This document shows, piece after piece, positions 11,641-23,504 of a stretch of DNA of 64,000 nucleotides (the stretch's first letter is position 1; each line of letters begins with the position of its first letter). The notes below the pieces were generated by a model, which saw only the letters and a program-made list of their open reading frames with translations, was not told the DNA's origin and did not search any database. Location: NCBI GenBank assembly GCA_014526335.1, contig JACTAT010000347.1, positions 62,001 through 126,000 of the forward strand, written 5' to 3'. A program made the translations under genes and the position numbers. This DNA comes from Chrysaora quinquecirrha (taxonomy: Eukaryota > Cnidaria > Scyphozoa > Semaeostomeae > Pelagiidae).

Positions 11641-12131
11641 ACTGCAGTTAAGTGAGCTGGAAATTGGTTTGCTAAAATAAATTTAACAATTAATTTTAAA
11701 TCAAACTAGAATAAACTAATTTCGAACAATAACAAACCATGTACAAACAGAAATAATTTATGAGGTAAACTTTGATAAAATAAACTCACAATCTGTTTGC
11801 CTTCGTAGCCGTAAAAATTGTTGGTCAAAGTCAAAATCAAGTACAAGGTCAAGCAGCCTTGTTTCTGATGGTCAGGGCCACGGTCAAGGTCAAGGTCAAG
11901 CAGGCTGGTTTCTGAAGGTCAAAGTCAATGACAGGCAGCCTGATTCTTTCCTACTTGGGCGACTTGCTTGATAGACTACGCCCAGAAACACACGCAAAGG
12001 CACTTATAGCTACGGAGGCTGGGAACTAGCAAATTACATATTTAGAAATAAATTTACCGAATATGGTGTAAACAAAAGTGGAAATACAAATCTGAAGTAA
12101 ATAAACAAATTCTTAGGCATATATATATATA
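11641..12131. other. Non-coding stretch with a small GGTCAAGGTCAA-type repeat
   Basis: No gene was seen. At 11821-11946 there is an imperfect repeat of AAGGTCAAAGTCAA / AAGGTCAAGGTCAAGCAG-like units, about 60 bp apart, each followed by a CAGCCTG- or CAGGCTG-like tail. It may belong to the LTR of the adjacent BEL/Pao element, but a second LTR is not available to compare. Confidence 0.5.
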
Positions 12132-12133
12132 TA

Positions 12134-13440
12134 CACTACCGTGCAAAAGTTTGGAATCACTAAATTATTATATCCATTTAGTTAAGCTAATATATTTTCA
12201 TTGGAAATCTTTTCCAAAAAAATGTACGTTTCCTTTTGTTTTTTGTTTAATTTTGTTGCAAAATGTTTCTATGTGACTATCAAACTTATTTTTGAGTTCA
12301 AACTTCATTTTGTTTGCTTTCATATTAAAAAACCTCTAAATCTTAAGAAGGTCCTTCTCCTTGCTTCTTTATACGCAAATGGCTAAACGAAAGCAGCTTT
12401 CTGTAGAAACTCGACAGTCCATTGTCATATTGAGAGACGAAGGCTATTCCATGCAAGCTATTGCTAAAAAACTCAAAGGAGTTAATTATTGTTTGAAAAG
12501 AAAAAAGGAAACTGGGTCAAATAAGGACAAAAAGAGGAGTGGAAGGCCAAGAAGTACATCTACCCAAGAGGATAAATTCGTGAGAGTGTCAAGTTTGAGA
12601 GACAGGCGTCTAACTGGTACTCAAATAACAGCTGCATTCAACCGTTGTCACCACACCAAAGTTTCTTGTTCAACAGTTAAAAGAAGACTTTAGGGATGCA
12701 GGCCTTATGGGCAGAATTGCAAAGAAGAAACCACTACTGAGACTGGTTAACAAGAAGAAAATACTGTTGTGGGCTAAGGAACACAGGAATTGGACAGTAG
12801 ACGATTGGAAAAGAGTTCTATGGACAGACGAATCTAAGTTTGAAGTGTTTGGATAAAAAAGAAGAACCTATGTAAGAAGAAGAGTGAACGAGGGAATGAA
12901 AAAAGAGTGCTTAAAACCAACTGTTAACATGAAGGAGGGAATGTGATGGTTTGGGGTTGCTTTGGTGCTGGAATGGTTGGGGACCTGTATCAAGTGAAAG
13001 GAACCCTAGAACAACATGGTTATCACAGCATTCTCCAAAGACATGCTATTGCTAGTGGTCACGGCTTGATTGCGGAAAACTTTGTAATGCAACAGGATAA
13101 CGACCCAAAGCACACATCTAGACTGTGCAAAAATTACCTAAAGAAGTAGCAAAACGAGCAGGTGCTCAAAATAATAAATTGGCCAGCACAGTCACCAGAT
13201 CTTAACCCGATTAAGCTTTTGTGGGAGCATTTTGATCGTAAAGTGCAGGAAAAGACTCCTTCAAGTCAAACAAAATTATGGGAAGAGTTACAGAATTCTT
13301 GGCATGAGATTGAAGGGCAGTACTTAGATAATTTGACTGCAAGAATGCCTAGGATTGTAAATGCTGTGATTTCGGCACGTGTTGGATTTTTTGATGAGAA
13401 AAAAGTCTGAAGTGACTGTGAATACGTATTTTATTAAAAA
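12134..13440 (+). mobile_element. Tc1/mariner element, 3' end missing
   Basis: It starts after a TA-rich run with CACTACCGTGCAAAAGTTTG, a typical Tc1-like terminal inverted repeat preceded by TA. It contains a degenerate transposase (12379-13410). I looked for the inverted complement of the TIR downstream to 13870 and did not find it, so the 3' terminus is deleted or highly diverged. Confidence 0.85.
12379..13410 (+). pseudogene. Tc1-like transposase, multiply broken
   Basis: It starts with ATG 12379 and an HTH region (MAKRKQLSVETRQSIV, RSGRPRSTSTQEDKF). The frame shifts near 12688, reaches WTDESKFEVFG (first catalytic Asp), meets a TAA, and shifts again near 12940. It then continues with MVWGCFGAG and QQDNDPKHTS (second Asp), meets TAG near 13149, and ends with SPDLNPIKLLWEHF up to 13410. 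The position that is normally the catalytic Glu in DLNPIE is Lys (AAG). The gene therefore carries at least four frame lesions plus a lost catalytic residue and cannot encode an active enzyme. Confidence 0.9.
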
Positions 13441-13870
13441 TATTAGTTACTAACCCGTAATATCATATAAGGACGTAAAGTTAGGACATTATAGAATACA
13501 TTCTTATGGCAACAATGTTGCAAGGAATATTGTTTGTTTTTTGAGAGTTGAATAACCTCGAATTCAATTCAGAGCCCTGGCAGTATTGGAAGAAGTCCCG
13601 TCACGTTATGCATAGCTATTTCAGGTCACATGGTCATACCCTTGATAGGAATTAGGAGACAGGTCCGAGAAGTTCATATAATGTGGAAGAATTTAGATTT
13701 GTAGGATGTCCTACAATTGCATACGTCCAGTGGAAAAAATAGAGGCCTACCCATACGATAATTGGCAGAAATGGTGGCTTTAGGCGAATAAACACAGAGG
13801 GAAAATTTGTTTGAACTGCAAACCAGCCGTTATGAGGAAACTAGTGATTAGGAATAAGAAACATGTTTTA
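13441..13870. other. Non-coding spacer between Tc1 and Merlin remnants
   Basis: No open frame, splice pattern or repeat was recognised. It may contain the lost 3' flank of the Tc1 element and the outer end of the Merlin element, but no terminal repeats could be matched. Confidence 0.5.
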
Positions 13871-13874
13871 GGGT

Positions 13875-14760
13875 CTAATATCGAATGAACACTACATGCA
13901 GAGGGTTTGTGTTACTATTTGGGTAAAACTTATTATCTAGGTAGTATGATTTACTTCGCCACTCCTCATAGTTGGCAGGATCGTAGCCCTTTTTAATGTC
14001 ATTTAGGAATGCAAGAAACGAGCCCTCATCACGTCGGATGTAACGCCAAAGATACAAGAGTCATAGTGTTCATTTTTTTTTGTCCATGGGATGGCAAATG
14101 ACACTTCAGCTGTCTCCAGTGCCCCTCAATAGTGTTGGTATGAATACCCTCAGCTGTTACATACTCCATGGAGTGGTTCACAGTTTCATGATTATATCCG
14201 TATTGGCTGAGATTGATGTAGCCTTTCCAGCAGCTGCTATGGATAGTAGTACCAGGGAGTAGCCATTTTCTAAGTTCTGCTACAAGAGTAGCCTCGCTTC
14301 TATCTGGTACGTAGACAATAATGATTTCCATGAGCCCTGTTTTATGCCTCCAAAGACCCACTGTCCCTCTACATAGTGGCCACAATGATACTTTCTCTTG
14401 CCAACTTTGCTCTCGTCAATCTCAACGATTTTGCCCTCGACACCCTCCTTGCAGAACATGAACCAATCGACAACAGTTCGAGAACTAAGGCTGAGTTGCA
14501 CACGAATCTGGTCTTGTGTAATGCCAAAGGACCACCAGTAAGTAAACTTTATTATCTCACCTATAGAGAGATTTGACTGGGCAAACCAACTTCCACGTCT
14601 GATGCTCGTCACTGACTTATGCCTTTTACCGTCTATGGCAGCTCTGCACTCCCAACAGAACCCGCCAAGGCAATCCTGACAGCATTTCCATTGCATCTTG
14701 TTGTTGCAAACTTGACAGCATTGTGAAGGTGCGATGGGTTTCTCGTCTTTTAGTCAGTTC
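13875..14760 (-). pseudogene. Merlin (IS1595/ISXO2-like) transposase, defective
   Basis: The protein starts around 14740 with a Cys-rich finger (KCCQDCLGGFCWECR). It continues with an HTH-like region (GITQDQIRVQLSLS) and the DDE core: IVEIDESKVGKRKYH (first Asp), GTTIHSSCWKGYINL, and HTNTIEGHWRQLK (Glu). Known Merlin enzymes have Asp in the IHSD-x-W motif, where this copy has Ser (IHSSCW). A frameshift lies near 14290-14340, since the two parts overlap in different frames, and another near 14060. The C-terminal part YLWRYIRRDEGSFLAFL continues to 13875. Terminal inverted repeats were not found. Family recognition is good; activity is excluded. Confidence 0.82.
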
Positions 14761-15309
14761 AATGTCCCCTCTTTTGATAGCAGATAGATGCACACTAGAT
14801 GCTCGTATTTAGTGACGAATGACCTAGAGTCCTGCTTGTAGGTTGTGCTCCAGTTCTCTGTCTGTGTTGTATCATCAGTAGAAGATGAACAGCCACTCTA
14901 TGTTGAGGTACTTGGTCTTGTTTGAATTCTCCTGTTCATATGGAATGTACTGTATAGTTGAGACAAAATGAGAGTACATTTGCAAATTGTCAACTTTAGC
15001 GCTTTTACCTTGTTATAGTATTACTCGCAACGTTGTGTGTAGTGGTAATTTATGAACATGCGAAGGACGTGGACGGACGGGAAATATCTAGTAGAGATGT
15101 AATAATTAATCCCCAATGACCTATGGGAATGGAATATAGCAACAAAAATACATTTTATTATATAGCAATACCTGCTATTAGGGTAATTGGTAATTTCTGC
15201 AATAGTTGCGGAGATACCCTTTGAGAGGTATTAAGGTGCTCACAGAGGGTGCACCGCAAAACACCTATGCTAACAAATATATCTGTAGTAGCTACGATCA
15301 ACAAAATGA

Positions 15310-15430
15310 ATAAATTAAAATTTCAGTAAAATAAGTTGTTCTTTGCTGTCCCACGAGTTAACAGAGTATATACTGTAATACATATTTTGTTATCGCTATA
15401 TTGCCAAATAGCTCTTGTTTGCTATTGTAC
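15310..15430 (+). repeat. Dispersed repeat copy related to 54199-54310
   Basis: The segment around GCTGTCCCACGAGTTAAC, CATATTTTGTTATCGC and AAATAGCTCTTGTT has a diverged counterpart at 54199-54310 (GCTGTCCCACAAGTTAAC, AAATAGCTTTTGTT). A second shared block is 16340-16440, where GATTATTCAGTTCTTCAGAG resembles 54443-54462. The two loci are probably copies of one old transposon. No protein could be assigned. Confidence 0.6.
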
Positions 15431-15468
15431 GACACCGGTAGACTCATTACGTAAGCTCCACCACTTTG

Positions 15469-15703
15469 ATTGATGTTGTTGTTGTTGCTTTCTACAACAG
15501 CTCAGTGTGGGACTTATGTCCTTACAGCTGTGTAACTGGCAAGCGGCACAAAAAGTTGGCGTCCCATTCAAATTGCAGCATTGGCCTAAAGAAGATCGCC
15601 ATTGTTGTTTAAACGAATCAAATCCCTTTATTAGACTTACTACATGGTTATTGCTTTTGAATTGAATTGCTGGATGCTGAAAGCGAACAACAACAACATC
15701 AAT
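15469..15703. repeat. Inverted repeat of about 24 bp enclosing 185 bp
   Basis: The left arm, 15469-15492 (ATTGATGTTGTTGTTGTTGC..), is the reverse complement of 15679-15703 (..GCGAACAACAACAACATCAAT) with one base difference. It could be a small MITE or a hairpin. No clear target duplication was found and part of the arm is a GTT repeat, so confidence is low. Confidence 0.4.
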
Positions 15704-17104
15704 TCAGTTCAATGTGAGCGAAAGTTAGGAACTTGGGAAGCAAGTCTATTCCTTTATAGCATGAAACTCGAGAGTGAGGCCAGGCCGTTGGCTGAAGTTG
15801 TCCGATTGGTCTGGAAAGTATTGAGTTGCAGCGGCCAAAGCAAAGACGTAAATGTCCCGATTTTGTTGACTTTTTGGCCAAGCTGGACAAGAATAGAATA
15901 TTACTAGAGTCACAAGAGGTTTGATTCTGACTTAAAGGCAAAATGACTCGAGTTTTTCCTCTAAGTAACATGGTTTTTCGACCCACTATAGTTTCACCGA
16001 ATTTAGGCCCATCAGAGTCCTGAGCCCAAATGTCGGCAGACCCTAGACAGGTGGGAGTGTTGGGGAAAAGATACAAACATGCCAAAAGATACAAACTAGA
16101 TTCGCAATTCAATTTTACATCAGAATTTGAAATAGAAATTTGCATTAATTCAAGGATAAAATCAGTATAGTTTAAAATGGTCTGGTAGGTAGCATTGCTA
16201 CTTTTGATCATATCAGTAAAATGAAAATGGGGCAACTCTTTTTTGCCATTCCCAGAGCTGTAAGGACACGAGTCTCTGTTGAAGTGACAAATGAAAATAA
16301 GGGGAGCCTTAACTAAGCTAAAGCAACGGGTTGTGTATTCTTAAACCCCCCATTTATGCCAACCCCTCCCATTTGTTGAATATTAACACTATTTCGATCT
16401 CCCGCCGATTATACCCCCCAGATTATTCAGTTCTTCAGAGTAGCGGATAATCCTGAAATATCTTGCTCAATCAAAAGAGATATAAAAATGTGGAAATCGC
16501 GCACGCCATTTTGGGAGTGGTTCACCAGTCAGTGCGAGTAGCGAAGGAGCCATAGAAGTTTTACAGTGGACGCATAGAGTGACATTGGTCTGCCCTGTTT
16601 GTGTTTTTTAATCAGTTACACGTTATCATATTGTACTATCATCTTTACGTACAAATGCAGAGGAATGAATGAATGACCTCTTTTTTATAAAAAGAAGACG
16701 TCAAGAAGAAACTGAGTAGTGGGATCAATTATGCTTAATAAACTGTTAGTAATTGAGGCACGAAAATTATCAGTAAGTTCCATGCCAGCGAATGTTTAAA
16801 ATTATAAATATGGTGGCGAGAAATCAATCTCTGTTGAACTCTCAAGGAACTTGTAGCAGCGAAATTCTATGAAAATTAAGATATTCGAGGAAACGTTTGC
16901 CTCCTTTGAAATAAGGAGACTGGATTTTTTCTTCAAACTATCTGATCAGGCAGAAAATGAGATATTTTATCAGCATTCCCAGCGAAACGTTTAAAATTAG
17001 ATTTAATTACGATTAATTGAGTGTAAACCTATTTCACATTGCATATTGATATAACTACAAGCCGTAAATTATGTTTACCCAGAATACAAATACTACAGTC
17101 TATA

Positions 17105-20035
17105 CCATATTTGCAGTTCTCACAGCTGGAGATATTGAAGAATGTAGAGCACAAAGCCTGTCCTGCCACACAATATCATTTGGGTTCCTCTTGACAAAGA
17201 ATCTTACTGGCGGACCGTTCTGATTCACCACAATAGCAACAGGATAACCATAATCTTCAAGCAACCATATTGCAACCTCTTACTCCTCCAGGGCAATACC
17301 ACGCAGCTTTTTCGATGTGCACTGTTTGAGAGTGCGGAAATTGACGACTGGAATGGGAAGAAGGAGTGCTGCTAGCTGCATTTCGTTTATGGTTGGCTGT
17401 TGAATAGGTTCGACTAAAGTCTCCAGATGCTGAAACAAAATTAAACGATATCAGTGGGTGGATAGACATGCTGAAAAATGGAAAAACAAAGGAAACAAAA
17501 GGCTGGACTTCTTGGATAAAAGGTGGCATAACAGACCAGGTTAGGGACCTTCTCTCTCTTTGAAATGGTCACTTATGTAATGTGATTTTCTTATTGCAAA
17601 CTGAATATAAGGACCATTATATCCTCTTCTGATAAAAATGAATGGATCCTGTTATGGTACAAGTAAAAGAAACTAGTCCCCTTTAGAAGTGCAGACTGCT
17701 ATTTCATTGACGTGGTTTATGCAATTCTATTTACAATTCCACTAAACAGCGAGCATAAATAATTTCAATAGCGTAACAGGGCGGACATAACGATACCCAA
17801 AATAGCCTGGAAGATGATGAGTTACACAACCAACAGAACTGTTTTTCCAACTTTGTTAGTTATCTACTAAATTTAGTAGTGTAAATAGATATGATTTCTC
17901 CATAGGAACATAAAGGACGCCCGGCTTCTCCGGCTGAAGGCATTACAGAGTTGCTCTGCAGCACGATTAACATATTATTGTAGATGGGAGACCCTACAAA
18001 GTGAATTTTCATAAAACAAAATCTAACCTGCACAAAGATGTCCTTCTGCTAATTGGCCCACTGCACAGAGCAAGCTGCTCTCCTGATCGAGTTGGGCCCA
18101 ATCTCCAATGGTGGTGGTGTTGGTTGCTGCTTTGATAAGAGAGCGCTAGCAATATGATTGAAAATATGCAGTGAAACAGCCACTCTCTGGATATGATCAA
18201 CCGTTTTAGACCCAGGTGTTATTTCTCCACTGGTTATCCCTTTGTTGACTTAGGTGATGAAATCCTCATTTAGCTTGAGGATTTCAGATGCATTTGCGTT
18301 GAATTGGTACAGAGAATCTGGCTCTTGCACATGCTTAAGCACAAGGAAGATATCCCTCAAGCTGCTCGGGAGGCCTTGTCTGAGCTGTTCTGTAGCCTGG
18401 ACTGAATCACTTGCAGTGGGCCTCAAGCAGCGAGGGGCAAGGAACATCTCTCCAGAAGCTTATCCCCTTGGTTGAGATGTGCATAAGGTACCTGAGTTGC
18501 ACCAAAGATACAGAAAGGAGTGTTCTGATTCAGCTCTCTTGGACGTTCTGTTGCGCATCTGTAGGTCCACTTCTCGCCTGTAAAGAGCTGACAGAAAAGC
18601 TGGACGTCTCCACTGGACGGCTCCATTCATTTGCAGTGGGAAATCACATAAATTATAAGTTAAGCATGTATCCAATGTTTCTTTGAGTAGTCTCGAGTTT
18701 TGCTCACATGCAAATGTCTCTCTTATTGTTAATACCACTGTATGTGCAGTTAAAATTAAGGAACTATTAAGGAACTTTTGGAAGTACAATTGCCTCAAAA
18801 GAGGCCAAAAAATAAGGAACTTTAAGAACTAGGCCTTGCAGTAGGTTCCTTATAGAAAAAGCGTATACATTAGTTCCGATCCGAAAATGTCGGACGATAT
18901 TTGACCTATTTCAGATGATTTTCTATTGCGACTTCGGAAGGCAGAAATGGCAATGTGTTTAGAATTTTCTTTTTAAAATTAATAAAACTAACCGAATTTA
19001 AATAGACTTTATCACATCGCTTCCATTAATCGATTCTTCAGTAACTTAATGAGCATACCAGGACGCAAACTTTTGAAACTGATTTGCAAATATCTCAAAA
19101 TTTAGGTCTAAAATTTAAAATGGTTTGTTGGATTTGGCGGAACAAAAACATAAACATGATGATTTTTTGTGATGGTTTCTTGCACTCCCACAGAAGCATG
19201 GCCTTTTAAGAACAATGAAAATCAAAAGATCCTTTTGATCAATCTCCACAACGACATTTATTATAATAATAATAGGGTTGATTTTTGGTAAAATGCTTCA
19301 AACCAATAGAAAAAAGAAGTCCGGGCCCTCCTTTCTGGTTTGTTCTCAAAGTAAGAGAATAAAGTTGGTGAAAATAAATTTCGGGGGTTCAAAATTTCGG
19401 ACAACCTAAAATTTCAGATATTAATATTTTTGGGAGAAGAAATTGTCCGAAATTAGAACTGGCCGACAATTTACGTAACTAATGTATACTCCGAGCCAAA
19501 TAGTAGGGATGCCCACCTTTGAGGAAGGAGTATTAGTACAAGGTTTCTTCCAGTTTTTCTTAATGTACAAATGAAAAGGTCGATGAGTTTCTGGATTCTT
19601 TTCAAAAATGCATATATGACTTGGTATAGATTGTTTGTCGTACAAAATACAAAGAACCAAAGACTACCTCCGTAGTGAGAGCTCAAATGATCTAACAGTG
19701 TTTTTGAAGTCATATAATATTGATTATGCATTACCTGAGACTTCCCAGAAGTTGGTGGTCCTATGAAGATAGTATACAAATTTAGCAGGAAAATCACCCA
19801 AAAAGGATTGTATTTTGCTCCCAGTACCAACCAGAAATGGTGTAGTGGTTATGATACTTGCGGAGATGTAGCCAATTTTGCTGCTGAGCGATTTAGCCAC
19901 CAATTTAAGGAAATTCAAAACAACCTCATGAAAGACGTTCTTGAATGGCTCTGGCAGATCTATGAGGCGCTTATGCAGGCTGCACCAAGCTGTCTTTGGT
20001 TGCCGTTTGATCTTTTGTACCAGTTCGCTTGACAA
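17105..20035 (-). pseudogene. Degenerate multi-exon gene with P-loop, DUF3987-like
   Basis: A series of minus-strand coding segments lies in order. The first is 20035-19760, including LPEPFKNVFHEVVLNFL and VGTGSKIQSFLGDFPA. After a frameshift a Walker A motif, FIGPPTSGKSQ, follows at about 19750-19780. Then 18798-18250 reads NTPFCIFGATQVPYAHLNQG, LPSSLRDIFLVLKHV, YQFNANASEILKLNEDF. After an in-frame TAA the same frame continues to 18030 (SKTVDHIQRVAVSLHIFNHI) and ends with CAG/GTTAG, a possible donor. The last part, 17529-17105, includes LLEDYGYPVAIVVNQNG in a shifted frame. The order GPPxSGKS ... GATQVP ... LDQGxGLLxR is what I remember from DUF3987-type ATPase-like proteins of invertebrates. 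That comparison is from memory, not a search. At least two stops and three frameshifts make it a pseudogene, probably of transposon origin. Confidence 0.5.
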
Positions 20036-21065
20036 TATTCTCAGTAATACTGCATCCCATAGAAAGTTTTTTGTCGTTTTTACTGCAATTTATTTCCACT
20101 CAATTAAGAAGCTGTTAAGAAAGTCTTAGAACTAAAATTGGGCAGGAAATGAAGAACCTTTTAGAACAAGGCACCAAGCCAGATTTTTTATAAAAAAAGG
20201 TGTAGAGTGTACAAATGAAGTTTTACACAAAGAACGTCACATTCAGTGTAGTTGAAAATATTGACATCAATATTATTGCAAATGCTAATAAGTGGGGGGT
20301 CCTTATAGGAGCGGGGGAGGGTTGCAAATGTTGTGAGATATTGATTAGCGAGGGGTGGAAGGAAGTTTGGCAACCAAGAGTATGTCAGTGAGGAGACATT
20401 CTTGTAGAAAATGGGCCTTTCAAAGCAGATAAGCGATGCCTGTTCCTGTTCCTTGATGTGAAGAAATTCAAATAGCCCTGGTACAACAGCTGGTGAGTAC
20501 GAAAATTAAAGTTACTTTCTGTACTTCTCCTACATGGCTAGATGTCTCAAATGCTGCAAACGAGTATCTAGGTTACCTAATCTAAAACGAGTAGACTAGG
20601 CCTATCTGTTAATGTCTGCTGATGGTGAAAGCAGAGCAACTGGACTAGGGGAATAAGTTACGGCTATAGTATCTTTTAGTTGATCTTGAGCGTATATATA
20701 ATAGATACGTATAGGTAGATAGGCCTTAGGTCATGTCAATCAGTCACTGAGAAATAAAACTTTCTTGCGATGATCTGTGTGCCTGACAATATCTTAGCCA
20801 GAGACAAATCATTAAATATTGTACAAGAACATTTCTCCTTGTTTCTTTTACAGATTTACACTTAGGAATTACATAGAAGCCAGCTGGATTGGTTTTCCAT
20901 GATTTAAACATGGATGAAGTATTGTTTTATCTCGATAAGTATTATCTATCAGTTTGCTTTATTTTTCTACAGACATGTATTTTAGTTATCTTGCTACATC
21001 AAGAAAAGGGACATACAGCATAACAGGCTAGAGACAAAGCCACAAAGTTTGCCCAAGTTATGATA
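20036..21065. other. No gene seen
   Basis: AT-rich sequence without a supported frame, splice pattern or repeat family, up to the first 114-bp satellite unit. Confidence 0.5.
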
Positions 21066-21749
21066 CATACATATACTTTGTCACTACTAATAATTAATTT
21101 CAAAATAGGTAGAGCAAGTGGATTGTGGTGGACTGCCTTTTGCAGAAAGCGATTCCATGAAGCTTGCTTTAGGAAGTAATGATATAAATTATAACATATC
21201 AGTAATGTTAATTTAAATATAAGTAGAGTGAGTGGATTGTGGTGTACTGCCTTTTGCAGAAAGCGATTCCATGAAGCTTGCTTTAGGAAGTAATGATATA
21301 AATTATAACATATCAGTGATGTTAATTTCAATATAAGTAGAGTGAGTGGATTGTGGTGGACTGCCTTTTGCAGAAAGCGATTCCATGAAGCTTGCTTTAG
21401 GAAGTAATGATATAAATTATAACATATCAGTAATGTTAATTTAAATATAAGTAGAGCGAGTGGATTGTGGTGGACTGCCTTTTGCAGAAAGCGATTCCAT
21501 GAAGCTTGCTTTAGGAAGTAATGATATAAATTATAACATATCAGTAATGTTAATTTAAATATAAGTAGAGCGAGTGGATTGTGGTGGACTGCCTTTTGCA
21601 GAAAGCAATTCCATGAAGCTTGCTTTAGGAAGTAATGATATAAATTATAACATATCAGTAATGTTTATTTAAATATAAGTAGAGCGAGTGGATTGTGGTG
21701 GACTGCCTTTTGCAGAAAGCGATTCCATGAAGCTTGCTTTAGGAAGTAA
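21066..21749 (+). repeat. 114-bp satellite, array A (about 6 units)
   Basis: Tandem units begin TGATATAAATTATAACATAT and end GCTTTAGGAAGTAA, with starts at 21180, 21294, 21408, 21522 and 21636. A partial unit precedes them. Units are nearly identical with scattered substitutions. Because 114 is divisible by three, the minus strand shows a spurious open frame of a 38-residue repeat (FLKQASWNRFLQKAV...). I regard that as a by-product. Confidence 0.97.
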
Positions 21750-23504
21750 CTAGCCCTTGCCCGAGTGAGACCACCGCCTCCCAAGGACCTCCGCTTTCAA
21801 GGACTTCCTCCTCCCAAGGACTCTTGGGTGAGGGAATTAAGCCTTTAATTTGCGATACTTGCTCTGAATGTTAATGTTAATGTTAATCCTAATCTTACTT
21901 ACTCTAAATCTCAATGTTATTCTTAGTTTTGGTCTTTGTGTTAGACTTAAATTTATAACTTAATGCTAATGTTTATCCTAGTCTTGAGCTTAACGTATAG
22001 TTAATCATAATCTTAATCTCAATCTTGATGTTAGCCTTGTCTTAGTCTTAAACTTTAAATGAATCTCAATCTTGAATTTTAGCTTAACTTCAACTTAAAT
22101 TTCAAACTAAATTTAAATCCAATCCTCAACTTAAAATGCGTCTTAATGTTGCTTGCAACATAAGAATAAAGCAGTTTAAACTTAACCGTTTGCTGCTCAA
22201 GTTCCTTAGTTTTGTGTTTCTTGTTGCTGTTCAGTCATGCTCCTTTGTCCTACCTTAGCTTGTTCTTTATTACGGTCATCAGTCATGTTTCTTAACCTTG
22301 TTATTGGTCATGTTCTTCAGTCCTGTTGCCATGTTTCTTTGCCATGTTACTCCGTCTTGTTTCTTTTCATGGTATTCAGCCCTGTTCCTTCGTCCCGATC
22401 CCTAGGCTTGTTCTAATTAATGTTCCCCAGTCCTGTTTCTGGGTCCTGTTCCTAAGCCTTGTCACTGCTTGTATTCTTCAGTCCTTTTTCTTCGTCCTTT
22501 TCCCTAGTCTTGTTCTTATTAATGTTCCTCAGTCCTGTTGGTCGGTCCTGTTCCCCAGCCTTGTTATTGCTCATGTTCTTTAGTCCTGTTTCTGTGCTAT
22601 GTTACTCCGTCTTGTTTCTTTTCATGTTCTTCAGTCCTGTTCCTTCGTCTTGTTACGTAGTCTTGTTCTGATTCATGTTCCTCAGTCCTGTTTCTCGGTC
22701 CAGTTCGTTAGTCTTGTTTTTACTTATATGTTCTTCAGTTCTGTTCCTGTGTCATATTCCGTAGTCTTGTTTTTATTCATGGTTGTCAGTCCTGTTCGTT
22801 AGTATGTTCCTCAGTCTGGTTATTATTCATGTTACTCAGTCTGGAATTCTATGTGACTTGCCATAGAGTTATAAAAATTGTATTTGAATTCAACATTGCT
22901 TGGATTTAATTTGTTAAAATTTATGTTGAAACTTGAAAAGAATAATGCTACATTTAAACAGAATTTGATTTGAAATTTAATTCAAAGTGAAAAAGCGGAA
23001 GTTGCTGTCACACTACATGTTTTGCGGAAGTCATGTCAGTGATCACGCACGCACAACAGCAAACAGCGAGGACAGCGAGGTGAAGATGTTTTTGAGAGCG
23101 AAAATTCGCTGATGAATTCTTAATGTTTTGAATCATTTCAAAAGGAAATCGTCCGGTATGCCCAGAATATGTAAATCCACAAGGAATCCCAGGGTAAGTT
23201 TTGTTAACAGAACTTGGCGATTTAAAAACAAAGGCGCCAATTCGCCTCGACGTCTTACGACGAAAACCCATGCTGTGAAGACAATTGTGAAATTGTTCGA
23301 AACGTCGTGTTACGAAAGTCAAAAACGGGAAGCCACAATTACCCCAGAAGAGAGAGAAGAAAGAGAAATTAGGGGCCGATGGCAAGCCTACCCCTAAGTC
23401 TGCGAGGAAAGAAAGCAGTTCGAGTTGGGCAGCTTGCACGGCAACCAAGGAATGACTATCAGCAAAACGCGCGTAGCTTCGATCTCTATTTTAGTATATA
23501 CTGA
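21750..23504 (+). repeat. Spacer copy 1 of the 2.3-kb higher-order repeat
   Basis: The 1,755-bp sequence is repeated almost exactly at 24075-25818. It starts CTAGCCCTTGCCCGAGTGAG. It contains a degenerate TTAATGTTAATCTTAATC-type block (21860-22130) and a degenerate pyrimidine/G minisatellite built on CAGTCCTGTTC / CTTGTTCTT motifs (22200-22850). An ordinary-looking segment with a coding relic follows (23100-23460). Confidence 0.95.
23128..23397 (+). pseudogene. Coding relic in spacer copy 1
   Basis: This is the equivalent of 25440-25770 in the second spacer, with extra bases that shift the frame several times. One open reading (MPRICKSTRNPRVSFV...) can be drawn, but comparison with copy 2 suggests the natural frame is broken here. 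Function unknown. Confidence 0.4.

Larger units (their letters stand above)
14761..17100. other. Mostly non-coding region with repeat fragments
   Basis: No convincing gene was found. The longest open stretch (minus strand 15699-16235, 178 codons) has no recognisable domain and I do not call it. The region contains a segment related to 54.2 kb (15310-15430), an inverted repeat (15469-15703), and a C-run-rich piece (16340-16440) related to 54.1-54.46 kb. Confidence 0.5.

Noticed and set aside
15699..16235. 178-codon minus-strand open frame
   Set aside because: No recognisable motif, no splice signals, and composition like the surrounding non-coding DNA.
21860..22130. Telomere-like TTAATGTTAATC repeats
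   Set aside because: The motif is irregular, not TTAGGG, and lies inside the duplicated spacer. It is better described as low-complexity sequence.
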